Shown here: positions 37,276 to 48,800 of the stretch, in pieces
Layout of the letters: each line of letters opens with the position of its first letter
Position numbering within the stretch: position 1 is the stretch's first letter
Origin: Phorcus lineatus
Taxonomy: Eukaryota; Mollusca; Gastropoda; Trochida; Trochidae
Assembly: GCA_921293015.1 (NCBI GenBank)
Contig: OV121098.1
Span: 16,702,161-16,766,160 of the forward strand
DNA length: 64,000 nucleotides
Direction of reading: 5' to 3'
Position numbers and translations under genes: made by a program
The notes under the pieces: generated by a model
What the model saw: only the letters and a program-made list of their open reading frames with translations
Database searches by the model: none
Told to the model about the DNA's origin: nothing

Positions 37276-38869
37276 CTCAAGTCTTAAGCCGATGAAAACA
37301 AATGATGAAACATTTTAATCAATTTTATCAAAACATGAAAGTGTAAATATTTATAAGACTTTAAAATAGGAGATGTCTGATAAAAATTGACGCTTTAAAT
37401 AATTAAATCTTCCTTCCCGAGAAGGTTTTTGTTTCGAATTTGACAACCTATCCCATTCAATTAAGCAAATCATATAACTAATCAAAATTGAATTTAATCA
37501 AATAACTTATAACTTTCAAAAAGGAACATTTTGGATGAATTAATTGCAGTCATTCCAAATCTTTTAGTGGGTATAGTAGTAAATATTGACCCAGTCTTGA
37601 GCGGTAATGGCAAATGAACACTCGAGGCGAAGCGTGGTAAATCTCATTAGCAATCTCATTAGCAATCTCATCTGACTAAATCTCTTCGTTAAACAAAAAC
37701 TGCAAAACTAAATGTGCAATCTATTCTACACCTCTAAAATCCACTATTTGAGCAAATCTTGATAACGTTTAATTTTGATTACCCCTACGTGTACATGGAG
37801 TAAGCCATAACGAACCATGGTCCGGTTATTTAAGATGTTCTGTTCCAGTATTAATTTCACATCTCATAATTAACTTAATTGATTAATAAATGACCTTTGT
37901 GTAGCAAATACAACATCAGTCTTTTTTCTAATGCATCATTTTTAAAGACAATTTAATCATATATCCATCTTTTTAATAATACATTTTCATTTGATAAGCA
38001 AAACCTTCTTCGTAATACTGCTTGCAAACACTTTATCATGCTTGATTTCACACGTTAAGCACGTGCTTCAATCAGCTGATCACAGTACATTTCACTACCT
38101 GATCTCACTTCACACGCCAGCACACAACAGCACAATGGCGGATCAAGGCTGTGATGACGATCTCGTGGTAGCAAGTCAACAATTTGAATATCTAGCTCTA
38201 GTTTTGGTTAACGAATCAACCAATTTAAGCTTACTTTCTGACGATGAAACTAGTAGGTTTAATTACCTAACAACACAATGAGATCTTAATACCATTTCGA
38301 AGTCGGTGGTTCCTAAAAACACACAGAAACGTAACACCTGGTCAATCAATACCTTAACAGAACTTGTATTTGGAGAAACAATAGAAATACTGATAAACAA
38401 AGAAAAATGAAGAGGAAGGTTGAGTTGATGAGTGACGAAGAATGGAGTAACTGGCTCCAACAGAAACTTTAAAATATATAACCCATGGCTGTTCTCCATA
38501 AAATCTCTCTTAGATAATTGTGGCCTTTCTTTCGTTTTCACAACCCACCACGTTGCACGACACCATGGCTTGTTTCATTGATAAGTACAACCTTAAAGGT
38601 CAATTCAACCAAAAGTGGAGATCAGAGGTCACCTCAAGCCCAAAATAAATATACTAAACTAGACGGAAATTGAAACTTATCACCGCCTTTTTCGCTCATT
38701 AAAATAACAACAAAACTGTAATAATTTCCCCACCGATTGTGTGGACACGATATAGCCAAAACCGCTAAAGCTACAACAGCCAAACTTCGCACTCTGGTAG
38801 AACTTCACGAGAAGGGGTTCTAATAAGCTTTTGGGCTTAATAGGGTTTAAGCGTTAAAGCCACAGTACC

Positions 38870-39123
38870 ACTCAAATTTTCAAAAATTAACTTCGGATTT
38901 TTTGTTTAAAATGCTCTTAGAGACCTGAAACTTGTTGTAAAGGATAGGCAATTACATTTGGGACGAAAAAGTAAATCATGGCACATTCGTAGCATGTATA
39001 ATTTTGCCGCCATTTTGTTTTTTGACTTTTTGAAATTTCCGGACCCCATGGACATTTGAGTATCTTATCCTCTGAAGATACTTATAATTGGGAGCTGAAA
39101 CTCATATACAAGGTGCCTGAGGC
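38870..39123. repeat. 482-bp tandem repeat, first (partial) copy, split by the MULE
   Basis: This matches the end part of the next unit (about 41000-41238) with the same landmarks: AAAAAGTAAATC, TTTTGCCGCCAT/TTTCGCCGCAAT, GGACCC, and GGAGCTGAAACTCA. It ends exactly at the CCTGAGGC target duplication of the inserted MULE and continues on the other side at 40749. Confidence 0.75.
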
Positions 39124-40756
39124 GGCATCATTCCCCTAGCCCCCGTTCCTCTAGCCCCCTGTTGTTACAAGCCACTAATTAGTACCGCTAGCCCCTCGTC
39201 TGGCTGTTCCATTCACTATGTCCTCTCCCCTCAGTCGGATTAGCAGATACTGATAATTAACCAGCGGAAGAGTTGGTGATTGTCTTTGGACTACCTGATG
39301 TTGTTTTTACTGTTACTTTACTGAGTATCCAAGCAGCTGAAGTCTGGTCTGAAGTGGACTTGCAGTATGCGAAAGCATGCTCAATGCAAGGCATCTCTTG
39401 TTCTGACTGAGGATGGACAAGTGGTTGACGGCAATCATGATCACACTCATCCTCCCAACATGGGTGAAGTGGCTGCCAGAAAGCTGAAGGGCAATAAGAG
39501 GAAGAGGACGAGAGAAGAAGCAGTGCCTATGCAGGTCATCTATGAAGAGGAGAAGGTTAGTTTGCTGACTGACCAGTCTGATGCCACACCACAGGAGACC
39601 GCTGCTAACCTGCCCCAGTTCACCAATGTGAGGACTGTACTTTACCGGGAACGGAGGAAAAGATTCCCCAAGATGCCGAGCACAAGAGAAGACATCAGTC
39701 TCGAAGAAGAGTGGACCTCCACAGTACAGGGTGACCGTTTCCTGCTAGGAGAAGATAGTACCGGGGAAGACAAGATCATAGCATTTGCCTCCAATGCTGG
39801 TCTTCTGGAACTACAGAAGGCTGACACCTGGCATGTTGATGGAACATTTGAGACATCCCCTGCACTCTTCTACCAGCTGGTGATCATCCATGCTTTCGTG
39901 CTTGGAGTGATGCTGCCACTGGTCTTCGCTTTCCTCCCCAACAAAAGTGCCTCAACTTGTTCAAGATTTTACAGGATGCTGCAGGACCAAGCTTCAATCT
40001 TAGGATTTTATCTAAGGCCATCTCGAATAATGCAGGATTTTGAAATAAGTTTGATGAGAGCTAGTGCTGCTGTCTTTGGAACCGAAGTGACTGTTAAGGG
40101 ATGTTTTTTCCATTATGCCCAATGTCTTTATAGAAAGTTACAGAAGGTGAAGTTGGCTGTAGACTACACAACGAACTCTAATGTTAGACATTGGTTTAGA
40201 ATGATGCTTGCTCTTCCATTCATCCCTGTGTCTCAGGTTAGCCAGGCCTTATCATGCATCCTCAGTACAGCCCCAACTTTTGACGGTGTCCAGGAGTTCC
40301 ATAGTTATATTGAGTGTACCTGGACGAAAGGACAGTATCCAATAGACATGTGGAACTTTTTTAAGTATGATGGTCCCAGAACCAACAACCACGTGGAGGG
40401 TTATCACACACGTCTGAAGAAGAAGGCCGGAAAATCCCATCCTAACATTTTCGAAGTTGTGGCATTGTTTATTCACGAGGAGGCTTCCAGTCGTGTGCAG
40501 GTCTTGCAGCTAGAATGTGGACAATCAGCTCCTAAACGCAGGAAGCAGTGTGTGGGAAGAGACGACAAAATCGAACGACTTGGACTTGAATATATGCTGT
40601 GTGAAAGGAGCATGGAGTCGTACCTCAGTGCTATTGGACTGATGATGGACACTATGTATGTTGTGTGAAACACATTGAATAAATTAGTGGCTTGTAGTGG
40701 CTTGTAACAACAGTGGGCTAGAGGAACGGGGGCTAGAGGGGTGGAGTCCCTGAGGC
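39116..40756 (+). mobile_element. MULE DNA transposon with terminal inverted repeats and 8-bp target duplication
   Basis: Element 39124-40748 is flanked by CCTGAGGC at 39116-39123 and 40749-40756. Terminal inverted repeats of about 50 bp include CTAGCCCCCGTTCCTCTAGC and TGTTGTTACAAGCCACTA (left 39134-39181, right about 40684-40735), with few differences. The right repeat has a 10-bp internal duplication (TGGCTTGTAG). An 8-9-bp duplication is typical of Mutator-like elements. The neighbouring copy of the surrounding 482-bp repeat shows the uninterrupted site, which confirms the boundaries. The element is short (1,625 bp) and carries one transposase gene. Confidence 0.88.
39325..40668 (+). CDS. 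MULE-type transposase with FLYWCH-like zinc finger
   Basis: The first ATG is at 39367 (433 residues), but the open frame extends back to 39325 after a TGA. That upstream part supplies KWTCS, which completes a FLYWCH-type finger: W-x-C, then RKHAQCKA, then a HDHTH ligand pair at residues 24-28 counted from the ATG. The true start is therefore probably in an upstream exon not identified, or the 5' part is lost. A basic patch (KGNKRKRTRE) follows. The MULE catalytic triad is visible as D158 (WHVDGTF), D224 (MQDFEISL) and E344 (NNHVEGYH), with the C..H motif GCFFHYAQC between the second and third. The C-terminus is intact to a TGA. The enzyme would cut and paste its own element. No frameshift or internal stop is seen downstream of the finger. 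Confidence 0.88.
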   Translation, partial: VSKQLKSGLKWTCSMRKHAQCKASLVLTEDGQVVDGNHDHTHPPNMGEVAARKLKGNKRKRTREEAVPMQVIYEEEKVSLLTDQSDATPQETAANLPQFTNVRTVLYRERRKRFPKMPSTREDISLEEEWTSTVQGDRFLLGEDSTGEDKIIAFASNAGLLELQKADTWHVDGTFETSPALFYQLVIIHAFVLGVMLPLVFAFLPNKSASTCSRFYRMLQDQASILGFYLRPSRIMQDFEISLMRASAAVFGTEVTVKGCFFHYAQCLYRKLQKVKLAVDYTTNSNVRHWFRMMLALPFIPVSQVSQALSCILSTAPTFDGVQEFHSYIECTWTKGQYPIDMWNFFKYDGPRTNNHVEGYHTRLKKKAGKSHPNIFEVVALFIHEEASSRVQVLQLECGQSAPKRRKQCVGRDDKIERLGLEYMLCERSMESYLSAIGLMMDTMYVV

Positions 40757-41660
40757 ATTGGAGAGTAACGTGATTTTTCGATATTTGCAAATTTCTCAAT
40801 ACTTTTTGGATTTCAAGCCTTCGAAGTTGGGCAACTTAGCTCGCCTAAGTTTGTTCAAAGGGAGATTACTAAAAAAGTTAGACTCAAAATTGCACCAATT
40901 TTGCTGGAATGTAAGACAAGTATGTACACTTCACAAATCATGGAAAATCTTGGTCGCGAACAGTCATTTCCGTTCACAATAATCATTCAAAATCATTTTC
41001 AACAAATTAACATGGGAAAAATTTTCAAAATGCGTTTGAAACCTGCAACTCTTTATAAATGATAGGAAATGACATTTGGAGCAAAAAAGTAAATCGTGAC
41101 CAATTCTTGGCATGCATAGTTTCGCCGCAATATTGCTTTTTGCATTTCAAGGGTTCGGACCCTATGCACCTTTGAGAAACTTTTCTCTGATGTTAATAGT
41201 AAATAGGAGCTGAAACTCACATATATGGTAGCTGAAACATTGGGGAGTAATGTCACCATGTAACATTTGCAAATTTCTTCATACTTTTTTTCTGCAAGCC
41301 TTTGAAGTCGGGCTCCTTAGCTCGCGTAAGCATGTTGATAACAGGGTGATAACTAAAAAGGTTAGACTCACAAAGCCAAAAATCTTGTACGAATGTAAGA
41401 CCAGTAAGTACACTTTACAAATGAATAAAAATATTGGTCGCAAACAGCCATTTCCGTTCACAATAAACGATTAAAATTGGGAAAAAATTATTTAAATTTT
41501 TTAAACAAATTAACATAGGCCAAGTTTTTCGAAATGCACTTTGAGACTTGGAACTTGGAAGATGCGTAATATCAATACAAGCAAAAAAGTAAATCATGGC
41601 AAATTTATAAGTGTCATATTTTTTTCGCATTTTAAACTTCTTTGTAATAATCACATTTTG
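40757..41660. repeat. 482-bp tandem repeat, second and third units
   Basis: ATTGGAGAGTAACGTG at 40757 and ATTGGGGAGTAATGTC at 41239 start successive units, giving a period of 482 bp. Matching landmarks include TTTGCAAATTTCT, CAAGCCT-TGAAGT-GGGC, TTAGCTCGC-TAAG, GTTAGACTCA, TTGGTCGC-AACAG and CATTTCCGTTCACAATAA. The third unit is incomplete and decays after about 41640. The short ORFs here, on both strands, belong to the repeat. Confidence 0.8.
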
Positions 41661-42508
41661 GTAACGAAACTTTGTCACATAAAACATGCTGTTGAAGCAT
41701 AATGCATCAGTCGATTTTCATGAATCTTTCAGGGTTGATTGCCAACAACATCAACATCTGCTATTTCAGCGCTGAATCCCTTGGTCGTCGCTTGCGACTT
41801 TATTTATATTTTATTATCTTTCTGCCGGATAAACGGGTCTCTTCGGAGTTTAGATTTCGTAACACCGTGACAGTAGACGTTTTGACAATGGGAAACTTAT
41901 CAAATTTGAACAAATCAGATGTAAACTTAATAGTTTGCCCAAATTATCACAATTGTACATTTGGCAATGCAAATCAAATTATATCAAATGTTATTATATA
42001 TGTGATTTCAGGATAAATTTGTTATAATATTCAATTTGTTGGTTATGTTTTTATTATTTAAATATTTTATACAGACATGGCGATTGTGTATCTTAAGTCG
42101 CTTTCAAAAGATTGCTTCACCTTTTGACTTCCCTTTATTCACTCCGTTTGGTAAATTTACTTTGAAACGAAATATAATTTTTTTTATTGTCCCGGAAAAA
42201 GCTTTCTTGAAATTACCCCCAAAATAATGTTTTTTTCACATAAACAAACCGATAATGATCATAGACTCATTATTTTACTAATACATCTCCGATATGAGTC
42301 GGATATACGTCTTCGGTGCATATTCCGAAAAAGAGTACCCTTTGTTCAAGTCTATTAACAAAGTCATCGACTGTATTGACTTCATTATAATGCATTCCTT
42401 CGTAAAATGTTTAGACGCAAGACCTGTGTTATGCAGACAGCCCGCCATGTTGTCCGTTTTTGTCCGAAAAGTGATCGCGGGAGAGTAGGTAAAAAATACG
42501 GCGTGCCG

Positions 42509-42536
42509 ATTGGTCGAACACCTGTAGGGGCGGGGC
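42509..42536 (+). promoter_or_regulatory. Possible promoter elements of the Ig receptor gene
   Basis: An inverted CCAAT box (ATTGG, 42509-42513) and a GC box (GGGGCGGGGC, 42527-42536) lie about 350 bases before the start codon at 42885. They stand out in AT-rich surroundings. The transcription start was not identified. Confidence 0.4.
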
Positions 42537-42884
42537 TTAATGGATCTATTTATGTACTTCGTACATGTAGTTGGATGCTATAATGTGCTTTGGTGTGATC
42601 AGTTGAGTCCATGGATTACATGACCTTGTACAACTTAACTACCACATTGTGATCTACACGCATTGTACAAGGTCAGATATTTCCGACAAGGCAAAGTAGA
42701 ATTTCAGCACATGTGTTGGAGTTTCCTTTGACATCGTTGTTTGGATTTTCACAGCCGTTTAAAGGATTGCTACCAGATTTATTCATCAACAGATGTATTT
42801 GATTAAAGTGTTCTATGATATACATGTAGTTATTGGAGAGTGTTACCAAGTGTGTTCACGGAAAGCTGGATAACTAGTCTCGAT

Positions 42885-45800
42885 ATGAACTATTCGGCAT
42901 TTGCTCTCCTTTTGTACATTCTTGTTTGGCCTTCACAGTCACAAGGTACTATTAATTTTATACAATGATTTGATCCGTAGCAGAGGATGCATTTAACTGA
43001 ACAGAGATTTCGTTTTAGAGATGACATATACATGAGCATGTTTTTAAGAATTTTTTTGTACATACATGTTGATACATGCCAAAACACCAATTGTACTGAG
43101 TCAATTTCAAATAATCTTACCTAACAGGCCTTTCCAAAATGACAAAACAACTATATTCACCAGTTTTTATTGATAACCGAGCGACTGTTCAGAGGCCATA
43201 TGGCCTTTTTAACACTCAACCAACCTGTTATTTGCTTTTTGAGTGTTTTTTAAAGACGAGTTCATAAAATAACTGTTGTCTACGATGTCTGATTTCCGAT
43301 CACAAAACATACACAACCTGAACATTTTCATTTTCGCACTATGTGAAACAAAAAAATTACAATTTTCACTTATAGTTACAGTCGCAACTCAACATAAACT
43401 GTCAAATGATTAAACATAATGTACAAAATAATGTAAGCTTCATCGAGGACATCCCAACTTATATCGATTTTTCCCTTTCAAATTATAGTAATTATGGTAC
43501 TCTTTTTAAAACAGTTATTTTGTTCTCATCTCAAGCGATCTGAGCGGTATTATCCAAGGATGTTTTTAGGATATTGTCTATATGAATATCAGCAAGAGGT
43601 ACGGTGTTAAAGTCCAGGTTCAGGTTCTTGTCCAACAGATGCATATTGGTCGCTGCTATCGCTTCTCCAAACCAAGCCCTGCCTTGTGTTGTCATTGAAG
43701 TTGTGTTTTTGTGCGCATGGAAAGTTGGACAAGAACCTGAACCTGAACTTCAATCTTAAATGCCGTGGCTCTTGCTGAAGTTCATACAGACAATATCCTA
43801 AAACATCCTTGGATAGTATTTCTTTTACATTCTAATATTTGGATTCTTTGAAAACTTGAATTTGCATCTAGACTCATTATGTCACATCCAACAGACATGT
43901 TGAATAGCCCTTACGATTAAGAGCTTAATTCAACTAAATAAACGTTTTTGAGTAGAATATGGAAGAGTTTATAAATATCACCGATCTATACTTACTCTGA
44001 ACTGTGCTATTGCAGGTGAACATGAATGGGTTTTATTTTTCAGAACATAGTTTTGAAATAGAATATGACCCGAATAACCGTACAGAATCCAAGGACCATA
44101 TCCAATTACCAAGAGGGACAAATGTAACATTTGTATGTGAATGTAAAGGAGTTTGTGAGATTGAATGGATGAGGGACAACACTGTGTTCTTGGACGCAAA
44201 CGGTCAAAGAGTCAATAACGCTAGCATGACGCTGCTCAATGTTGATGACCAGCAGAGTGGAAAATGGTTATGTAGAAATGAGACCCACATTAGCAAAATA
44301 CATGTTGTTGAAGTCGTATCTACTGAATCAGGTAGGTATGTTTCAATAAAATAAACGCATCGGAAAAAGAAACACAACTTTCTGAACTCAAATCATGATA
44401 AATGATTGATGTTAAGGTATACAGTAAACATTGTAATCAATGTGCGCAAACCTTAATATGATATTCAAACTTTTGGTAAGTCAATTTTATACACTTTTGA
44501 GAATATGCTAAAAGGGGATGATGTTAATTACCACTATGCTATAATACAACATAAGTCAAATTGTTTTCAAACCTTATAACACTAAGTGTCAAGCAAGGAC
44601 GTAAAAGATAATATCTTGTTTATTTTGTGTGTGATAAGTAATCCTTTCTTGTTTGGTTCTCATTTTAACAGATGCTCCTTAGTATATATTTCAAGGCAAT
44701 GATTGGTTTAAATAAAGATTAAATGATTCTTTCACATGGAAAGTTGACATTTGAATGACTACTCTTTCCATTTTCCTAAATGTTATTATCATATACAACC
44801 AAATAACTTATTTAATCGTTCAATTTAGCAACTCATTACACGGTATATGTTCCATCTACTACCTCAACGTCTGAGCGACAGACAAGGCGAACAAAACTGC
44901 CAACAAGTGAGAAAGAAAGCGGGTCTGGAGTGACAACGATCCGTCAACATATACAGACGACCAGGGATGAGACAACTTCGAACATCTTCCTGCTTCTGGT
45001 CATAGGCGCCGCAGTGTGCGGAGTTCTGATAATTACTATCATCGTAATTGTCGTAGTAGTGAAGAGGAAACAGTCCGTGAAAGGTAAATATGGTCATAGT
45101 GTCTAAATCTAAATCAGCCAATCAGCGAGTGCGCCCCGTATTCCAGGGTACAGGCTATTCTATAGTCCTGGGTCATGACTGTGTATTCAAAGCAACCTTT
45201 AATACAGTCTAGGTCCACTTTCAGCAAGTGTAGATTGACTGAATACACATATGAAATTAGGAGCCCCCAAAAAAATATTATGCTGAAGAAATGTATAAAT
45301 ACAGTAATCTCGTAGCCTGACAGTTAATAAAAGCAAACGATTTTATACCTATATTATCGCGAGAAGAAAGGGAGAGGGCCGTTGGTATGGCTGAGTTGGG
45401 GACAACAAGGGTCCATATAACAAGAAGGTTCGGCTGTACGCCTTTAACAGTAGCTCGGCCTCTGCAACGGTACCGGCAGACAGGTAGGACAGATGACAGA
45501 CCCAGAACAGGGATACCGCTAGTTATAACGCCAAGGGAAGACCGGCAGATAAGAATTATCAACTTGCGAAATCGTTTTGTGACGGCAACGACGACGGCAG
45601 CAACAGCACTCGGTCAATTCAGTCAATTCACCTGATATGAATCCGATCGAGCATCTGTGAGATCATTTAAACAGAGAGATTAGAAGACGCCAACAACCCC
45701 CGGCGAACATACAAGAGCTGCAACTCGCCCTAAGGGAAGAGTGGAAAAGAATTCCACCAAACGTCATCAGACGTCTGACGTCATCGGTGAGACGACGAAT

Positions 45801-48800
45801 CACAGCATGTATTGAGGCACGCGGGGGCAATACACGATATTGAGACTGTTCGGGTGTCGAAGGTGAACTGTATTATCGCTATGTATGAACGCTATTATCG
45901 TTAGCATTTGTTTTCTTAACACTGAAAATAATTTAATTTGAACCCACCAGGTTTCCAGGAGTTATGACATGTCACCTATTATCTTTATCTCTTTCCAAAT
46001 TGGTATATATGGTAATCATTAAGTCTAGTTGAGTATGAATTTAAAATTTTAACCAATATACCTTGTTGTCTTGTTTTTACTTGCCGACTGAAGTTGACGA
46101 ATACTTTCATTTGCCGCGTTGTTTATTGCACTTGTACGAGAATGATTTTCAGTACTCGGATACCGAACATTTCCAACTGTTTTCCGAATGTCGAACTGCC
46201 CAAATATAAGAATGAATGTATTTTACGTTGCTTTAAATTTACCCTAGCTCGATTTGTTGGACAAAAAGGCCAAATCGATAACTATGGAGTTATCTTTCGT
46301 AAAGCAAATTATGCATACCTTTTTGTGCACACCAATATTTCGTAAACACAACGAATGCACAGATACCCCATATATCGATATTACTCACGAACCTCAGCAA
46401 ATTATCTACCTCGAAAGTTATAAAGCAAATATTTACGTATTCAGGTAGTAAAGTTTATTTTCAAAGGCCGGAAGCATTCAATGTAACGTAACATTAACTC
46501 CACATGAACTACGATATTGGAAATATTAAAATTTTGCTGATAAACAGAAAAGCGGAAACGGCAGCCGCTTTGGTCAATCTATGCTAATAATGCTAATTAT
46601 GTGTGATTAAAACGGTTTATTTACAACATTGCTTTCATAAAACATATTTCATTCTTTGATCTCAGATCAAGAAGTCAAATTGGAGGCAAACCTTGTAAGA
46701 TCTATAATCATAGTGCAGCTATATAGGATTTTATTTTAATGAAATGTGGTTGAAATTTAGAAATATTTGTGTTTTAAAATCTAGTTCTGTATGTGACAAT
46801 ATGACAGCATAATAATTATCTCAAGATCGTCTGACATCATATATTTTCATATATTTTCATATACGTAAACTTATTTAGAAAGAAAGGGCAATCCTCGACC
46901 TAAGAGGAACTTTGTTTGTTGTGTTTTAGATTCCCAATAATTTAATCTTTTTGGCTAGATTAACAGATTTGAGAAAATACTGACGATTAATGCTATTTCC
47001 ATATTTTCATGGGAGGTGTCAGTTGCCGTTTTTTCGAACATAGTAAAATGGAAGTACAATTGTACAAAAGGTAAGAAAGTAAGCCGAAAATGAAAATTTG
47101 TTTATAATGAAATCAGTTGTGTTTTTTTTAAAAATGTGTTCGTTATTCTCTTGATCAGATACTGAAGTTTGTAATGTTTTTCTTCTAAACACAATTCCAC
47201 AGTTCTTATGGTTTTGGTCAAAATGTATTTGTTTGACACTTTTTTAAAATTTTAATCCGATTACTAATGAAAATGTTACACATTTGAGTTAAATTCTTAT
47301 CTTACGAATCATGTCCCCAAAACGTTTTGAGATATTGGAATTTTGATTATAACGCCGGGATTAACAGCAGAAGAGCGGGAAAGTGTCAGTGGTATGCAGC
47401 AAACTTATATTTAGTCGACTGACGGAGATGTCGCTGCTGCCAGATGTCACCGTTTCACTTTCCTAAGGCTGCGTAGACGTTGACGGCACACTTAGACAAA
47501 ACCAAACCGACCTTCAAACGGTTGGCCGCCGGTAACAAACCCAAATGACCGATACCTTCGTCAACTTCATCAGTGTCGGCTAGTAAATCACTTTGACATC
47601 GAATTTGTCCCCAAACGCTGAGAAGAAGCATCCAACACTATTGATTGAGGCTTTAACAGTCGATGCTAGTAATGCAGGGTTGCTTGGGCCAGAAGTGATT
47701 TTCTGATGAAAGTCGGTTCCAGCTGCACAGAGAGGACGGGAGAGAGAGGGTCTACTGTCGTCGGGGTTAGAGAGAGACACCTTGTTGGTTATCCCTCTTG
47801 TTGGAGGCAACGTCATGACCTGGACCGGAGTACGCAGCAACGCAACCATCAACCTTGATGTGAATGACGGCAACCTTACCTCACAGAGGTATATAGACAG
47901 GGTCCTACAGCTTGAGGTCATCTAATTCATTCAACAGAATCCCAATACGTTTTTTGCAACTGGACGACACTCGACCTCATGTGTTAAGACAGACGTTCAA
48001 GTTCCGCAGATTACACTGACCGCAGGATCCAGCTACAACAGCAGCAACCACATCCACTTCACTACTATCGCTGTATTGATGGACGGATGGAGACCGATAT
48101 CAACAGCTTTCATAAGATGACTGATGTTTTCTGTGAAGAGATGAGTATGTTTGAATGAGAAAGGCGGGCATACCTGATACTTGTCAAATGTAGTATGTCA
48201 TTAAACATGTTTTTTTATGCCTTTGTTGTTTTTATAAATGACTTAAAACAGGAAAATTAACCCCATAAATGAAAATATGGCAATGACAAATAATCAGTAA
48301 TTTTTCTAGACTGTCTTTTTCGCACAAAAGACTACACTGATGGGTTGTTAAATCACAAACCAATGACCTTTGATCTCATAACTGTTTATGATATCCCAAT
48401 TGAAAGAGGTGTTATATTTCTTTTGGCTTTCAGTTTATCTAATAAGCATACAAATTAAGTCTAATAGTTAGTGTTATTGAAGGTGCAATGTTACTAGTGT
48501 AGATTTGGAGGTAGGAATTACGGATTTTGATAATTTTATGAGACATTCGCCAGTATCACCTCACCTAACGGAATAAATCGTGTTTTTTTCTGAAAATTAA
48601 AAAAAAATTATTTAGTCAATCATTTATTTTTGCAAGAATCAAATCCAATTATTAGTTTTTGAAATGTCCTTTTACTTATGATAGTGATTCAATCAGCATC
48701 AGTTCGACATGACAAGCCTTTTATTTCTACACACACTCGACCTCATCTTTATATGTTACAGTCAATTTGTCAAATCAGGCAAATGCCTGAAGTGATTTGA

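Noticed and set aside
38136-38281. Short ATG-led ORF with a reasonable start context as a gene
   Set aside because: Only 48 codons, no clear donor or downstream exon, and only a vague resemblance to transposon proteins.
44014-44043. Earlier acceptor TTGCAG at 44013-44014 for the receptor Ig exon
   Set aside because: It does not match the phase of the signal-peptide exon and would lead into the pyrimidine tract of the acceptor at 44043.
47580-47921. 113-codon minus-strand ORF
   Set aside because: It is antisense to the recognisable Tc1 transposase fragment on the plus strand and has no content of its own.
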